From Solirubrobacteraceae bacterium (GTDB lineage: Bacteria; Actinomycetota; Thermoleophilia; Solirubrobacterales; Solirubrobacteraceae): DNA of 14,943 nucleotides. The stretch spans positions 1 through 14,943 of the forward strand of contig JADGPO010000089.1 in the NCBI GenBank assembly GCA_017882405.1, written 5' to 3'. The translations under genes were made by a program, and so were the position numbers. Below, piece by piece: positions 8,356 through 13,797 of the stretch (position 1 is the stretch's first letter; each line of letters opens with the position of its first letter). Under the pieces are notes generated by a model. The model ran no database searches and was not told the DNA's origin. It was given only the letters and a program-made list of their open reading frames with translations.

Positions 8356-8960
8356 TCACGACTCGGTGGCGGCGCCGGCGACCACCCGGCGCTGGCGCTG
8401 GGGGCGCTCGGCGAGCGCGAACACCACCGGCAGCAGGGCCACGCCGGTGGCCAGGCAGGCCACCACGGCCAGGCGCGCCGGGAACGCCGGCAGGGCGAGC
8501 AGCACGAAGCCGTAGAGCAGCGCCCGTGGCTGCCCCGGGCCAGCCGAGTCGCGGCCCACCGGGCGAAGACCAGCACGAGCGCCAACACGATCCACTGTTC
8601 GGCAGAGATCCCGGGACGACCATGCAGCTGGCGGGCGAGGGCGTACCACATGGAAGAGGCCCGGTTGACGAACACGCCGGCGCGGGTGAAGCGCAGGTAC
8701 GGCGCGCCCCGATAATCGAGGACCACCACGCTCGTGCGCGGTGAGGCCTTCAGCCACAGCCGCAGGTCGCCGTCGACGACCTTGGCGTCGGTGCCCTCGG
8801 GAACCTGACCGACGCGGGCCAGGTAGCTGGAGGCGGCGGGATCGACCGCGCCGTGCGCCTGGGCGGCGGCCGGCAGCGCCAGCGCGGCGAGCAGCCACGC
8901 GAGCAGCCATGCCGTCACTGCCGGGCGCGGGCGCCTGCTCCATCGCGCCATAGACTCCAT
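8356..8960 (-). pseudogene. Exported membrane protein with an apparent one-base frameshift, family not recognised
   Basis: The first frame (from 8960) encodes a basic N-terminus, a hydrophobic stretch AWLLAWLLAALALP and AAAQAHG, a plausible signal peptide. An extracytoplasmic part follows (DGDLRLWLKASPRTSVVVLDYRG cut around 64-86, APYLRFTRAGVFVN) and a membrane segment WIVLALVLVFARWAA at about 123-137. Past about 8535 this frame turns into Cys/Pro/Trp-rich nonsense, while another frame continues well: ALLYGFVLLALPAFPARLAVVACL and VALLPVVFALAERP, ending at TGA 8358-8356. Restoring one C in the C4 run at 8533-8536 joins the two as ...ATRLARGQPRALLYG... in a 201-residue protein with three membrane segments after cleavage. 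So this is either a sequencing or assembly indel or a real frameshift. Start 8960 or 8951 is uncertain. Confidence 0.7.
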
Positions 8961-8965
8961 ATCCG
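8951..8965 (+). promoter_or_regulatory. -10 box for the 8966 gene
   Basis: TAGACT (8951-8956) fits TAnnnT and lies 9 nt before the TTG start at 8966. On the opposite strand TAGAGT (8978-8973) lies 12 nt before the ATG at 8960. The two divergent start codons are only 5 nt apart, so the -10 elements lie inside or against each other's 5' ends. No -35 is evident for either. Confidence 0.4.
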
Positions 8966-9331
8966 TTGCCGGACTCTACGCACCCCCTTCGCCGACGGGC
9001 GATCGTCGGGCTGGCGTGCCTGGCAGCGCTGCTGGGCCTGGGGGGCGCGATGGCGGGCGTGGCGTGGGCCGACGGGGACCCCGCCAGCGACGTGCTGGCC
9101 GCGCAGACCGTGTTCCTGGCCCAGGACGGCGCGATCCCGGCCGCCCAACAGTCCCAGCTCCTGCCTGGCCGCCCCACGCGGCGGAGCGCAGCCGCGCGCT
9201 CCGGAGTCGACGTCGTCGCCTGGCTGGCGTTGGCCGCCGGGGCGATCCTGATCGCGGCCGCCTGGACGGTCAGCCTGAGGCTGCGCCCGCCGCGTCGGCA
9301 TGACGGTGTAGCCTCGTCGCATGGAAGCTGA
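8966..9331 (+). CDS. Short secreted or membrane protein with signal peptide and C-terminal membrane segment
   Basis: The 121-residue product starts at TTG. A basic N-terminus (HPLRRR) leads to a signal peptide hydrophobic core at about 12-31, with AWA-DG as a likely cleavage site near residue 35. A short mature part begins DGDPASDVLAAQTVFLAQ and continues to RPTRRSAAARSG. A membrane helix at about 82-104 (VVAWLALAAGAILIAAAWTV) and a basic tail follow. From general memory, the DPASDVL segment after a signal peptide begins much longer membrane-tethered proteins in related actinobacteria. The mature part here is only about 45 residues, so an internal deletion is possible; this is inference. The stop overlaps the start of the next gene by 11 nt. 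It is divergent from the frameshifted membrane gene. Confidence 0.6.
   Translation: MPDSTHPLRRRAIVGLACLAALLGLGGAMAGVAWADGDPASDVLAAQTVFLAQDGAIPAAQQSQLLPGRPTRRSAAARSGVDVVAWLALAAGAILIAAAWTVSLRLRPPRRHDGVASSHGS
9309..9320 (+). promoter_or_regulatory. -10 box placing a leaderless start on the DksA-like gene
   Basis: TAGCCT (9309-9314) is followed by exactly 6 nt and the ATG at 9321, the spacing expected for leaderless transcription. It lies inside the end of the upstream gene. No convincing -35 is present. Confidence 0.45.
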
Positions 9332-9653
9332 GCGGGCACGGGAGCTTTTGGCGCGCGAACGCGAGCGCATCGAGCGCGCTCTCGGGATCCACGAGGGCGA
9401 GAGCCTCGAGTCCGACGCCCACGTCGAGCCGGGCGACAAGGACTCCGAGGACCTGTATCAGGACGAGTTCGACGCCGGACGCGCCGCGGACCTGCGCGAC
9501 CAGCTGGCCGCCGTGGAGCGCGCCGAGGGCCGGCTGCGCGACGGCACGTACGGGTTCTCGATACAGAGCGGCGACGCGATTCCCGACGGCCGGCTGGAGG
9601 CCCGGCCCACCGCCGAGCTGACGGTCGAAGAGCAGCAGCGCGTCAGCGGCTGA
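9321..9653 (+). CDS. DksA/TraR-like protein lacking the zinc-finger cysteines
   Basis: The 110-residue product has a charged N-terminal helix (ERARELLARERERIERAL), an acidic middle rich in Asp/Glu (EPGDKDSEDLYQDEFDAGR), and a second helix (LRDQLAAVERAEGRLRDG). The C-terminal DksA/TraR signature GTYGFSIQSGDAIPDGRLEA runs from about 75 to 94, then RPTAEL. In the family this segment is GTYGxCxxCGxxIxxxRLxAxP. Here Ser80 and Ser83 replace the first Cys pair, and the later pair position reads TVEEQ, so no zinc site remains. DksA-type proteins bind the RNA polymerase secondary channel and tune transcription; whether this variant does is inference. The start overlaps the end of the preceding gene by 11 nt, and a -10 box 6 nt upstream suggests an independent leaderless transcript. 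Confidence 0.85.
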   Translation: MEAERARELLARERERIERALGIHEGESLESDAHVEPGDKDSEDLYQDEFDAGRAADLRDQLAAVERAEGRLRDGTYGFSIQSGDAIPDGRLEARPTAELTVEEQQRVSG

Positions 9654-9662
9654 GTGTCGTGG

Positions 9663-9723
9663 TTCGAAATTCCGGGAGCAGTCTCGCGAGTAGCTGGGCG
9701 GTGGCCGTCGCGGAATTTCTGAA
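9663..9723. terminator. AT-rich long-loop inverted repeat between convergent genes
   Basis: GAAATTCCG (9666-9674) and CGGAATTTC (9711-9719) are exact 9-bp arms. TTC (9663-9665) and GAA (9721-9723) extend the stem past a bulged T at 9720. The 36-nt loop contains a CTCGCGAG palindrome. It fills the gap between the DksA-like stop and the transporter stop, so a bidirectional terminator is the simplest reading, though the long loop is unusual. Confidence 0.5.
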
Positions 9724-9741
9724 TCACGTCATTAGCCCGCG

Positions 9742-10404
9742 TCAGATCGTGCCGGTGAGCACGAGGACGCCGACTACGACCAGCACCAGCGCCGTGAAGG
9801 CGTTGCCCCAGCCCTCCAGCCACTGGCTGCGCAGCCCGTAGCCGCCGATCGTCGCCAGCAACGTCAGGACCACGATCGTCGTCACCGTGACGGCGGCGAA
9901 CGCCACCAGCGAGGCGATCGCGGTGCCCGCGCCCGCGGCGGTGGCCGCCAGGAACACCGGGAGGATCGTCAGGTCGGGCGAGGCGGCCGCCCCGAAGGAC
10001 ACCATGAACGCCCCTCGGCCGCGGCCGGCGTGATCGTGAGCGTCGGCGTGCCCGTAGTCGTGGTCGTGGTCGTGGTCGTGGGAGTGGGTGTGCCCGCGAC
10101 CGGTCGCCTCCAGCACCGCGAACGCCAGCCCGGTGGCGATCAGCAATCCGCCGACGATCGCGTTCTGCACGTGCTCGACGGTCGAGCGCAGCTGCAGGCC
10201 GACGATCACGATCACCGCTCCGATCAGCAGTGAGACGAGCACGTGGGCGACGCCGGCCAGTCCGGCCAGCCGCGCCACCCTCGACAGCGGATAGCGGTGG
10301 GTGCGGCTGAGCACTCCCAGCGGCACCCAATGATCCGGCAGGATCGCGTGGCCGAGCCCGACGCCGGCGGCGGCCGCGACCAGCGCGGGGGTGGTGGCGC
10401 TCAC
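9742..10404 (-). CDS. NicO/RcnA-like nickel-cobalt transporter with His-rich loop
   Basis: The 220-residue integral membrane protein has about six hydrophobic segments: near 8-23, 44-70, 81-100, 133-155, 161-185 and 203-219. The first carries GLGHAILPDHWVPL with His19, Asp24 and His25, like the HAxxPDH metal motif of NicO/RcnA transporters. Between the third and fourth segments a loop at about 105-125 holds nine His alternating with Asp, a presumed metal-binding loop; its DNA contains four tandem GTCGTG units (10057-10080). The start is GTG at 10404 with GGGGGAGG about 4 nt upstream on the minus strand. It is divergent from an ArsR-family repressor with a metal site, which points to inducible metal efflux, likely Ni or Co, possibly Zn. 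Uptake cannot be excluded from sequence. Confidence 0.82.
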   Translation of the reverse strand: MSATTPALVAAAAGVGLGHAILPDHWVPLGVLSRTHRYPLSRVARLAGLAGVAHVLVSLLIGAVIVIVGLQLRSTVEHVQNAIVGGLLIATGLAFAVLEATGRGHTHSHDHDHDHDYGHADAHDHAGRGRGAFMVSFGAAASPDLTILPVFLAATAAGAGTAIASLVAFAAVTVTTIVVLTLLATIGGYGLRSQWLEGWGNAFTALVLVVVGVLVLTGTI

Positions 10405-10456
10405 CGCGCCTCCCCCCCGGCCGGCAACGCCACCCCGGCGGCATTACGATTCCGAG

Positions 10457-10508
10457 TTGACATGTTCGCCCAATCATATGAGAGATCGCTCATGCTCGGA
10501 GGACGGCG
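10457..10508 (+). promoter_or_regulatory. Regulatory region and ribosome binding site of the ArsR-type gene
   Basis: A perfect TTGACA (10457-10462) lies upstream of the palindrome at 10478-10493. No good -10 sits at the usual 16-18 nt; TATGAG (10477-10482, spacer 14) is the nearest. GGAGG ends 6 nt before the ATG at 10509. On the minus strand TATGAT (10478-10473) is a fair -10 for the transporter, giving it a leader of about 60 nt. Confidence 0.45.
10478..10493. promoter_or_regulatory. Candidate ArsR/SmtB operator palindrome
   Basis: ATGAGAGA followed directly by TCGCTCAT is a 16-bp imperfect palindrome, with 7 of 8 arm positions complementary. It resembles the ATGAnCA/TGnTCAT core of SmtB/CzrA-type operators and abuts the TATGAT minus-strand -10 of the transporter. 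Binding here by the adjacent repressor would block both divergent promoters. Confidence 0.55.
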
Positions 10509-10856
10509 ATGACGCACGGGACCACGCAGGCAACGGCCCGGCTCACCGGCGAGGACGCGGCGCTGATCGCGCAGGCGATGTCGGCGCTGGCCACCCCCAG
10601 CCGCGTGCTCATCCTGGCGGCGCTCCGGGAGCGACCCCGTTCGGTCTCCGAGCTGGTCGCGGACGTGGCGATGGAGCAGTCGGCGGTCTCCCATCAGCTG
10701 CGGCTGCTGCGCGACATCGGGCTCATCGTCGGCGAGCGTCACGGGCGGCGGATCATCTATTCCCTGTACGACGACCACGTGGCATCGCTGATCGACCAGT
10801 CCGTCGGACACGTGGAGCATCTGCGGCTCGGGCTGCGCACGCGGCTGGCCTCCTGA
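10509..10856 (+). CDS. ArsR/SmtB-family metal-sensing repressor, CzrA/NmtR type
   Basis: The 115-residue winged-helix regulator starts at ATG 10509 behind a strong GGAGG. Residues 25-45 (SALATPSRVLILAALRERP) are the usual helix pair. SVSELVADVAMEQSAVSHQL (45-64) is the recognition helix-turn-helix, with LRDIGLIVGERHGRRIIYSL as the beta wing. The last helix carries Asp88-x-His90, then ten residues, His101-x2-His104. That is exactly the D-x-H-x10-H-x2-H alpha-5 site of CzrA and NmtR, which bind Zn, Co or Ni. No CxC alpha-3 site is present. By family knowledge, apo-protein represses and metal releases it. The divergent NicO-like transporter and shared palindrome make autoregulated control of metal efflux the likely role. 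Confidence 0.9.
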   Translation: MTHGTTQATARLTGEDAALIAQAMSALATPSRVLILAALRERPRSVSELVADVAMEQSAVSHQLRLLRDIGLIVGERHGRRIIYSLYDDHVASLIDQSVGHVEHLRLGLRTRLAS

Positions 10857-10934
10857 GCGCAAGGCCTCCACACCCACCGTCGACTCGCTAATGGTCCGCG
10901 ACAGGGGTGTGTCATCTGATGTGGGCTATGGGGT

Positions 10935-10960
10935 CCTCGGATGCGTTTAGATCGCCGAGG
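10935..10960. repeat. Short inverted repeat after the ArsR-type gene
   Basis: CCTCGG (10935-10940) and CCGAGG (10955-10960) form a 6-bp stem with a 14-nt loop, about 80 nt past the repressor stop. No T-tract follows. It is a weak terminator candidate. The rest of the gap at 10857-11026 shows nothing else. Confidence 0.25.
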
Positions 10961-11026
10961 TCGGGTGCGGAGCGTTTGGGCTCGATGTTCCTCGACCGGT
11001 TTTGCACGATCCCGGTGCGGCTTGTG

Positions 11027-11039
11027 TAGGGTGGGGGCG
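11027..11039 (+). promoter_or_regulatory. Extended -10 box for the GMC oxidoreductase
   Basis: TGTG-TAGGGT (hexamer 11027-11032) lies 7 nt before GTG 11040, which is in frame with the enzyme. TTGCAC (11002-11007) is a loose -35 at 19 nt. This favours a leaderless GTG start over the longer in-frame extension to 10941. Confidence 0.5.
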
Positions 11040-12659
11040 GTGAACTCGCGGGCGATGGACGTCGATTGGGTCGTGATCGGCTCTGGCTTCGGCGGCAGCG
11101 TCGCCGCGCTGCGGCTGGCTCAGAAGGGCTATTCGGTGCGGGTGCTGGAGAGCGGGTCGCGGTTTCGCGATGAGGATTTCGCGCGCACCACTTGGGACGC
11201 GCGGCGCTACTTTTTCGCGCCGCGGCTCGGGCTGCGCGGGATCATGCGGATCACGCCGTTCCGAGACGTTCTGATCGTGTCGGGCGCAGGCGTCGGCGGC
11301 GGCAGCCTCGGCTACGCGAACACGCTTTACCGGGCCCGCGGCACGTTCTTTCAGGACTCCCGCTGGCGCGAGTTGGCCGACTGGAAGGCCGAGCTCGCCC
11401 CGCATTACGACACTGCAGAGCGGATGCTTGGCGTGACTGACGTGACGTTTGACTCCGACGGCGACATCCTTTTGCGCGAGCTCGCCACGACGTTGGGCGT
11501 CGAGCAGACCTATGGCCACACGCGCGTGGGCGTCTATTTCGGTGAGCCGGGCGTTGAGCGCCCCGATCCGTATTTCGACGGGGAGGGTCCGGCCCGCACT
11601 GGCTGCATCCGCTGCGGCGAGTGCATGGTCGGCTGCCGCCATGGGGCCAAGAACACGCTCGTGAAGAACTATCTGTGGTTCGCCGAGCGCCTGGGGGTCA
11701 GGATCGACGCGGAGCGGACGGTCACCGACGTGCGGCCGCTGGGCGCCGCCGACGGCTCTGAGGGGTACGCGGTCAAGCACGTGCGCAGCGGGACGCTGCG
11801 CCGCGGCCGCGGCGAGGCGATCACCGCGCGCGGCGTTGTGATCGCCGCCGGTGCCCTGGGCACTAACCGGCTGCTGGCGAGTTGCCGGCACTCGGGTTCG
11901 CTGCCGCGCGTCTCTGAGCGCCTCGGCCACTTGGTGCGCACCAACAGCGAGTCGATCGTTGCCGTCACCGCGCCCGATGACGCGCGCGACTTCACTGCGT
12001 CGGTGGCGATCAGCTCCAGCATCTACCCGGATCCCGACACGCACGTCGAGCTGGTGACCTACGGCGCCGGCGGCGGCGCGATGAAAACGTTGTTCACCGC
12101 GCTGGTGGGCGATGGCACGCGGGTCACCAGGCCGCTGCGCTGGCTGGCCGCGATCGCCCGCCATCCCGTGAGCTTCGCGCGTCTGCTCGCCACGCCCAAC
12201 TGGTCGCGACGCACGCTGATCGTGCTCGTGATGCAAACCGTCGACAGTGCGCTGCGCTTCAAGCCTCGGCCACGACGCTTCGGCACCGGCGTGCGGATCA
12301 CGACCGAGCAGGACGCCGCGAACCCCAACCCCACGTTCATCCCCGCCGCCAACCGCGCGGCGCAGTGGCTGGCCGAGCGAATCGGCGGCACGCCCCAAAG
12401 CGGAACCAGCGAGGCACTGTTCAACGTGCCGTCGACCGCGCACATCCTCGGCGGCGCGGTCATCGCCGGCGACCCCTCCCAGGGCGTCATCGACGCGCAC
12501 GGCCAGGTGTTCGGCTACAAGAACCTGCTGATCACAGACGGCTCGGCGCTGCCCGCCAACCCGGGTGTGAACCCAAGCCTGACGATCACCGCGCTCGCCG
12601 AGCACACGATCGCCCAAGTGCCGGCCAGCCGCGCCACCGAGCCCGCCGCCCCTGACTGA
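11040..12659 (+). CDS. GMC-family FAD oxidoreductase, cholesterol-oxidase-like
   Basis: The 539-residue flavoenzyme opens with a dinucleotide-binding segment DWVVIGSGFGGSVAALRLAQ (9-28) and an acidic end of strand two (RVLESGSRF). SGAGVGGGSLGYANTL is the FAD-contacting segment. Near residues 188-208 it has TGCIRCGECMVGC, giving C-x2-C-x2-C-x3-C (Cys189, 192, 195, 199), then RHGAKNTLVKNYL. The C-terminal part has STAHILGGAVIAG with His468 and the family signature ITDGSALPANPGVNPSLTIT. It probably oxidises a sterol-like or other hydrophobic alcohol; the substrate is not readable. GTG 11040 is chosen from the -10 box 7 nt upstream. ATG 11055 is an alternative, and codons before 11040 look noncoding. 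No signal peptide is present. It stands alone, followed by a hairpin. Confidence 0.88.
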   Translation: MNSRAMDVDWVVIGSGFGGSVAALRLAQKGYSVRVLESGSRFRDEDFARTTWDARRYFFAPRLGLRGIMRITPFRDVLIVSGAGVGGGSLGYANTLYRARGTFFQDSRWRELADWKAELAPHYDTAERMLGVTDVTFDSDGDILLRELATTLGVEQTYGHTRVGVYFGEPGVERPDPYFDGEGPARTGCIRCGECMVGCRHGAKNTLVKNYLWFAERLGVRIDAERTVTDVRPLGAADGSEGYAVKHVRSGTLRRGRGEAITARGVVIAAGALGTNRLLASCRHSGSLPRVSERLGHLVRTNSESIVAVTAPDDARDFTASVAISSSIYPDPDTHVELVTYGAGGGAMKTLFTALVGDGTRVTRPLRWLAAIARHPVSFARLLATPNWSRRTLIVLVMQTVDSALRFKPRPRRFGTGVRITTEQDAANPNPTFIPAANRAAQWLAERIGGTPQSGTSEALFNVPSTAHILGGAVIAGDPSQGVIDAHGQVFGYKNLLITDGSALPANPGVNPSLTITALAEHTIAQVPASRATEPAAPD

Positions 12660-12661
12660 GC

Positions 12662-12680
12662 ACGGGCAAGATAAGCCCGT
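12662..12680 (+). terminator. Hairpin directly after the GMC gene
   Basis: ACGGGC (12662-12667) and GCCCGT (12675-12680) form a perfect 6-bp stem around the AT-rich loop AAGATAA, starting 3 nt past the stop codon. There is no T-tract, but position and stability fit a high-GC terminator. Confidence 0.6.
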
Positions 12681-12744
12681 CACCAGCGCTACCGTAGTCA
12701 GGGTCCGCGGCCGCCGTTGCCGCTTGCGTCGAGAAACGCCATCT

Positions 12745-12769
12745 GCGCGCGGCTCGATGAGTCGCGCGC
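12745..12769. terminator. Strong 11-bp hairpin between convergent genes
   Basis: GCGCGCGGCTC (12745-12755) pairs with GAGTCGCGCGC (12759-12769), with one G-T wobble and a GAT loop. It lies 13 nt past the stop of the minus-strand exported protein and 86 nt past the GMC stop. It is most likely the minus gene's terminator, perhaps acting on both strands. Confidence 0.65.
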
Positions 12770-12781
12770 TGCGGAGCGATC

Positions 12782-13186
12782 TCAGTAGGAGACGTGTCCG
12801 GTTCCGCTGAAGGAACTCACTGCCGCCGATGACTTGCTCTGAAGGTTCTGGCACTTGCCGTTCTTGATGATGCCGGTCTCCGCAATCGTCGCCTTCACGC
12901 GGATGGAGCCGCTGATGCCGGCGTAGGCGCCGGTGCCGGTGCCGGTGCCGTGCGAAATGGGCAGATTCCTAGCCGATCCCGTGCCGACGGCGGTGCATCC
13001 CTTGGGGTCGGCCTTGAACCTAGAGCTCTTGTTGAACTTCGTGCCGTCGACTTCGAAGGTCCCTTTGGAGAGCACGCCACACGGCCACCGTGGCCCGAAG
13101 GAGAATGCGATGCATGTGATGTCCCCTTGTTCGTGTACCAGTACGCGTCGCGCCGGCCCACGCATCGCCGTAGCGCTGCCCGCCAA
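12782..13186 (-). CDS. Small exported beta-barrel-like protein with damaged or misassigned 5' end
   Basis: The open frame encodes 134 residues if begun at TTG 13186. From about residue 38 it reads like a genuine small secreted domain: KGTFEVDGTKFNKSSRFKAD, then HGTGTGTGAYAGISGSI, VKATIAE and a Ser/Lys-rich end SGTGHVSY. The Gly-Thr-Gly-x-Tyr-x-Gly turn resembles allene-oxide-cyclase/dirigent-like barrels, a loose analogy. There are four Cys (25, 36, 64, 112). Its start lacks a ribosome binding site and a proper signal peptide. Two ATGs in another frame have good ones: 13214 behind GGAGGTG, and 13115 behind AAGGGG, which begins MHRILLRATVAVW like a signal peptide. A frameshift or deletion near 13060-13115 therefore seems likely, making this a possible recent pseudogene. 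Codon content differs from neighbours (Lys, Ser and Thr rich). Confidence 0.5.
   Translation of the reverse strand: MAGSATAMRGPARRVLVHEQGDITCIAFSFGPRWPCGVLSKGTFEVDGTKFNKSSRFKADPKGCTAVGTGSARNLPISHGTGTGTGAYAGISGSIRVKATIAETGIIKNGKCQNLQSKSSAAVSSFSGTGHVSY
12932..12949 (-). repeat. Three tandem GGTGCC hexamers inside the exported-protein gene
   Basis: GGTGCC occurs three times in a row, encoding the repeated Gly-Thr of HGTGTGTGAYAG. The expansion is in frame and adds pairs of residues to a turn, so slippage could vary its length harmlessly. Confidence 0.6.
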
Positions 13187-13282
13187 GGTGCCGTTCGATG
13201 CCCGTGGCTTTCATAGCTTCACCTCCAGATCCCCGATCGAAAGCCGGAGCCGGATGGACGGGACCTCTGATCGCAATCGTCG

Positions 13283-13312
13283 GAAGGGGACAGCTGACGG
13301 GCTGGCTCCTTC
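13283..13312. repeat. 11-bp interrupted hairpin upstream of the exported-protein gene
   Basis: GAAGGGG-a-CAGC (13283-13294) pairs with GCTG-g-CTCCTTC (13301-13312) around a TGACGG loop, with one A/G mismatch and one G-T wobble. On the minus strand it would be about 70 nt upstream of the ATG at 13214, in a possible 5' leader. Confidence 0.5.
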
Positions 13313-13595
13313 TCGGGGCCGGCCACGCGCGCGGGCGCACTTGTGCGGGGCGACGGATACGCTGGCGCGTCTCCCCCACGCCCAGCTCCCCATCCTGTGG
13401 AGCAAGGTTGCGAGCGGCGCGTGACGCCCACCCGCGGGCACGGGCGCCGCGTCTGCCGAGGCTCGAGCGTCTCCGCGCCTGTGTGGCTCGGCGCGATTGC
13501 TTTTCAATCCCGCATTGGCGTCGATGCACGATTGGTTTGGCGACGATGCCATCGCCGCCGAAGGGGGCGCCACCGGCGCGATCGTTTGGCGGTCG

Positions 13596-13619
13596 CTGCG
13601 CGCGAGAAGCGGCGCGCAG
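13596..13619. repeat. 8-bp GC hairpin
   Basis: CTGCGCGC (13596-13603) and GCGCGCAG (13612-13619) are perfect arms with the loop GAGAAGCG. No gene end lies next to it on either strand. Confidence 0.5.
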
Positions 13620-13706
13620 GCTCCGCACTCGCTCGTGGATGAAAAGGGCTGTCCATGATTGCGTGACGCGAGCGGCCGGGCTCGCAGCAGTCCGTAGGTC
13701 TGTCTA

Positions 13707-13749
13707 GTGGGCTAAGGGCCCACGACTTTGTAAGTGCCGTTTCCGGCAC
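13707..13749. repeat. Paired hairpins 35 nt upstream of the -35 region serving the decarboxylase
   Basis: GTGGGC-taagg-GCCCAC (13707-13723) is followed 10 nt later by GTGCCG-tttc-CGGCAC (13734-13749). Both stems are perfect 6-mers. On the minus strand the second has a GAAA tetraloop of the stable GNRA type. They could end a plus-strand transcript or form part of a structured RNA. Confidence 0.5.
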
Positions 13750-13760
13750 CTATTGAGTCG

Positions 13761-13797
13761 CTGACCCTAGGCCGGGATCGCTGGCATCATCGGCTCT
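13761..13797 (+). promoter_or_regulatory. Possible promoter for the decarboxylase
   Basis: CTGACC (13761-13766) is followed after 18 nt by CATCAT (13785-13790), one base off TAnnnT, then 7 nt, then GTG 13798. Spacing fits a leaderless start, but the -10 match is imperfect. Confidence 0.3.

Larger units (their letters stand above)
13215..13797. other. Gene-poor, hairpin-rich interval of about 580 bp
   Basis: Reading frames here are Arg/Pro/Ala-rich and lack ribosome binding sites, domains or coherent protein character on either strand, so I call none. Four stable inverted repeats stand out: 13283-13312, 13596-13619, 13707-13723 and 13734-13749. A small stem GATTG/CAATC is at 13495-13509. AT content rises around 13495-13550. 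This may be a decayed gene, an untranslated structured RNA, or simply a long spacer. Confidence 0.5.

Noticed and set aside
9661..9673. GGTTCGAAATTCC resembles a tRNA T-arm
   Set aside because: The loop has extra bases compared with GGTTCGAnTCC, and no acceptor, D or anticodon stems can be drawn around it.
10941..11039. Upstream extension of the GMC oxidoreductase to ATG 10941
   Set aside because: The extra 33 residues are Arg/Cys-rich and non-homologous in character, and the -10 box at 11027 would fall inside them.
10947..12854. Long minus-strand open frame opposite the GMC gene
   Set aside because: It is antisense to clear GMC coding sequence and its product is His/Arg/Ala-rich without motifs.
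13198..13707. Long plus-strand open frame across the gene-free interval
   Set aside because: Composition is Arg/Pro/Ala-rich like shadow frames, there is no ribosome binding site, and no domain or hydrophobic pattern is coherent.
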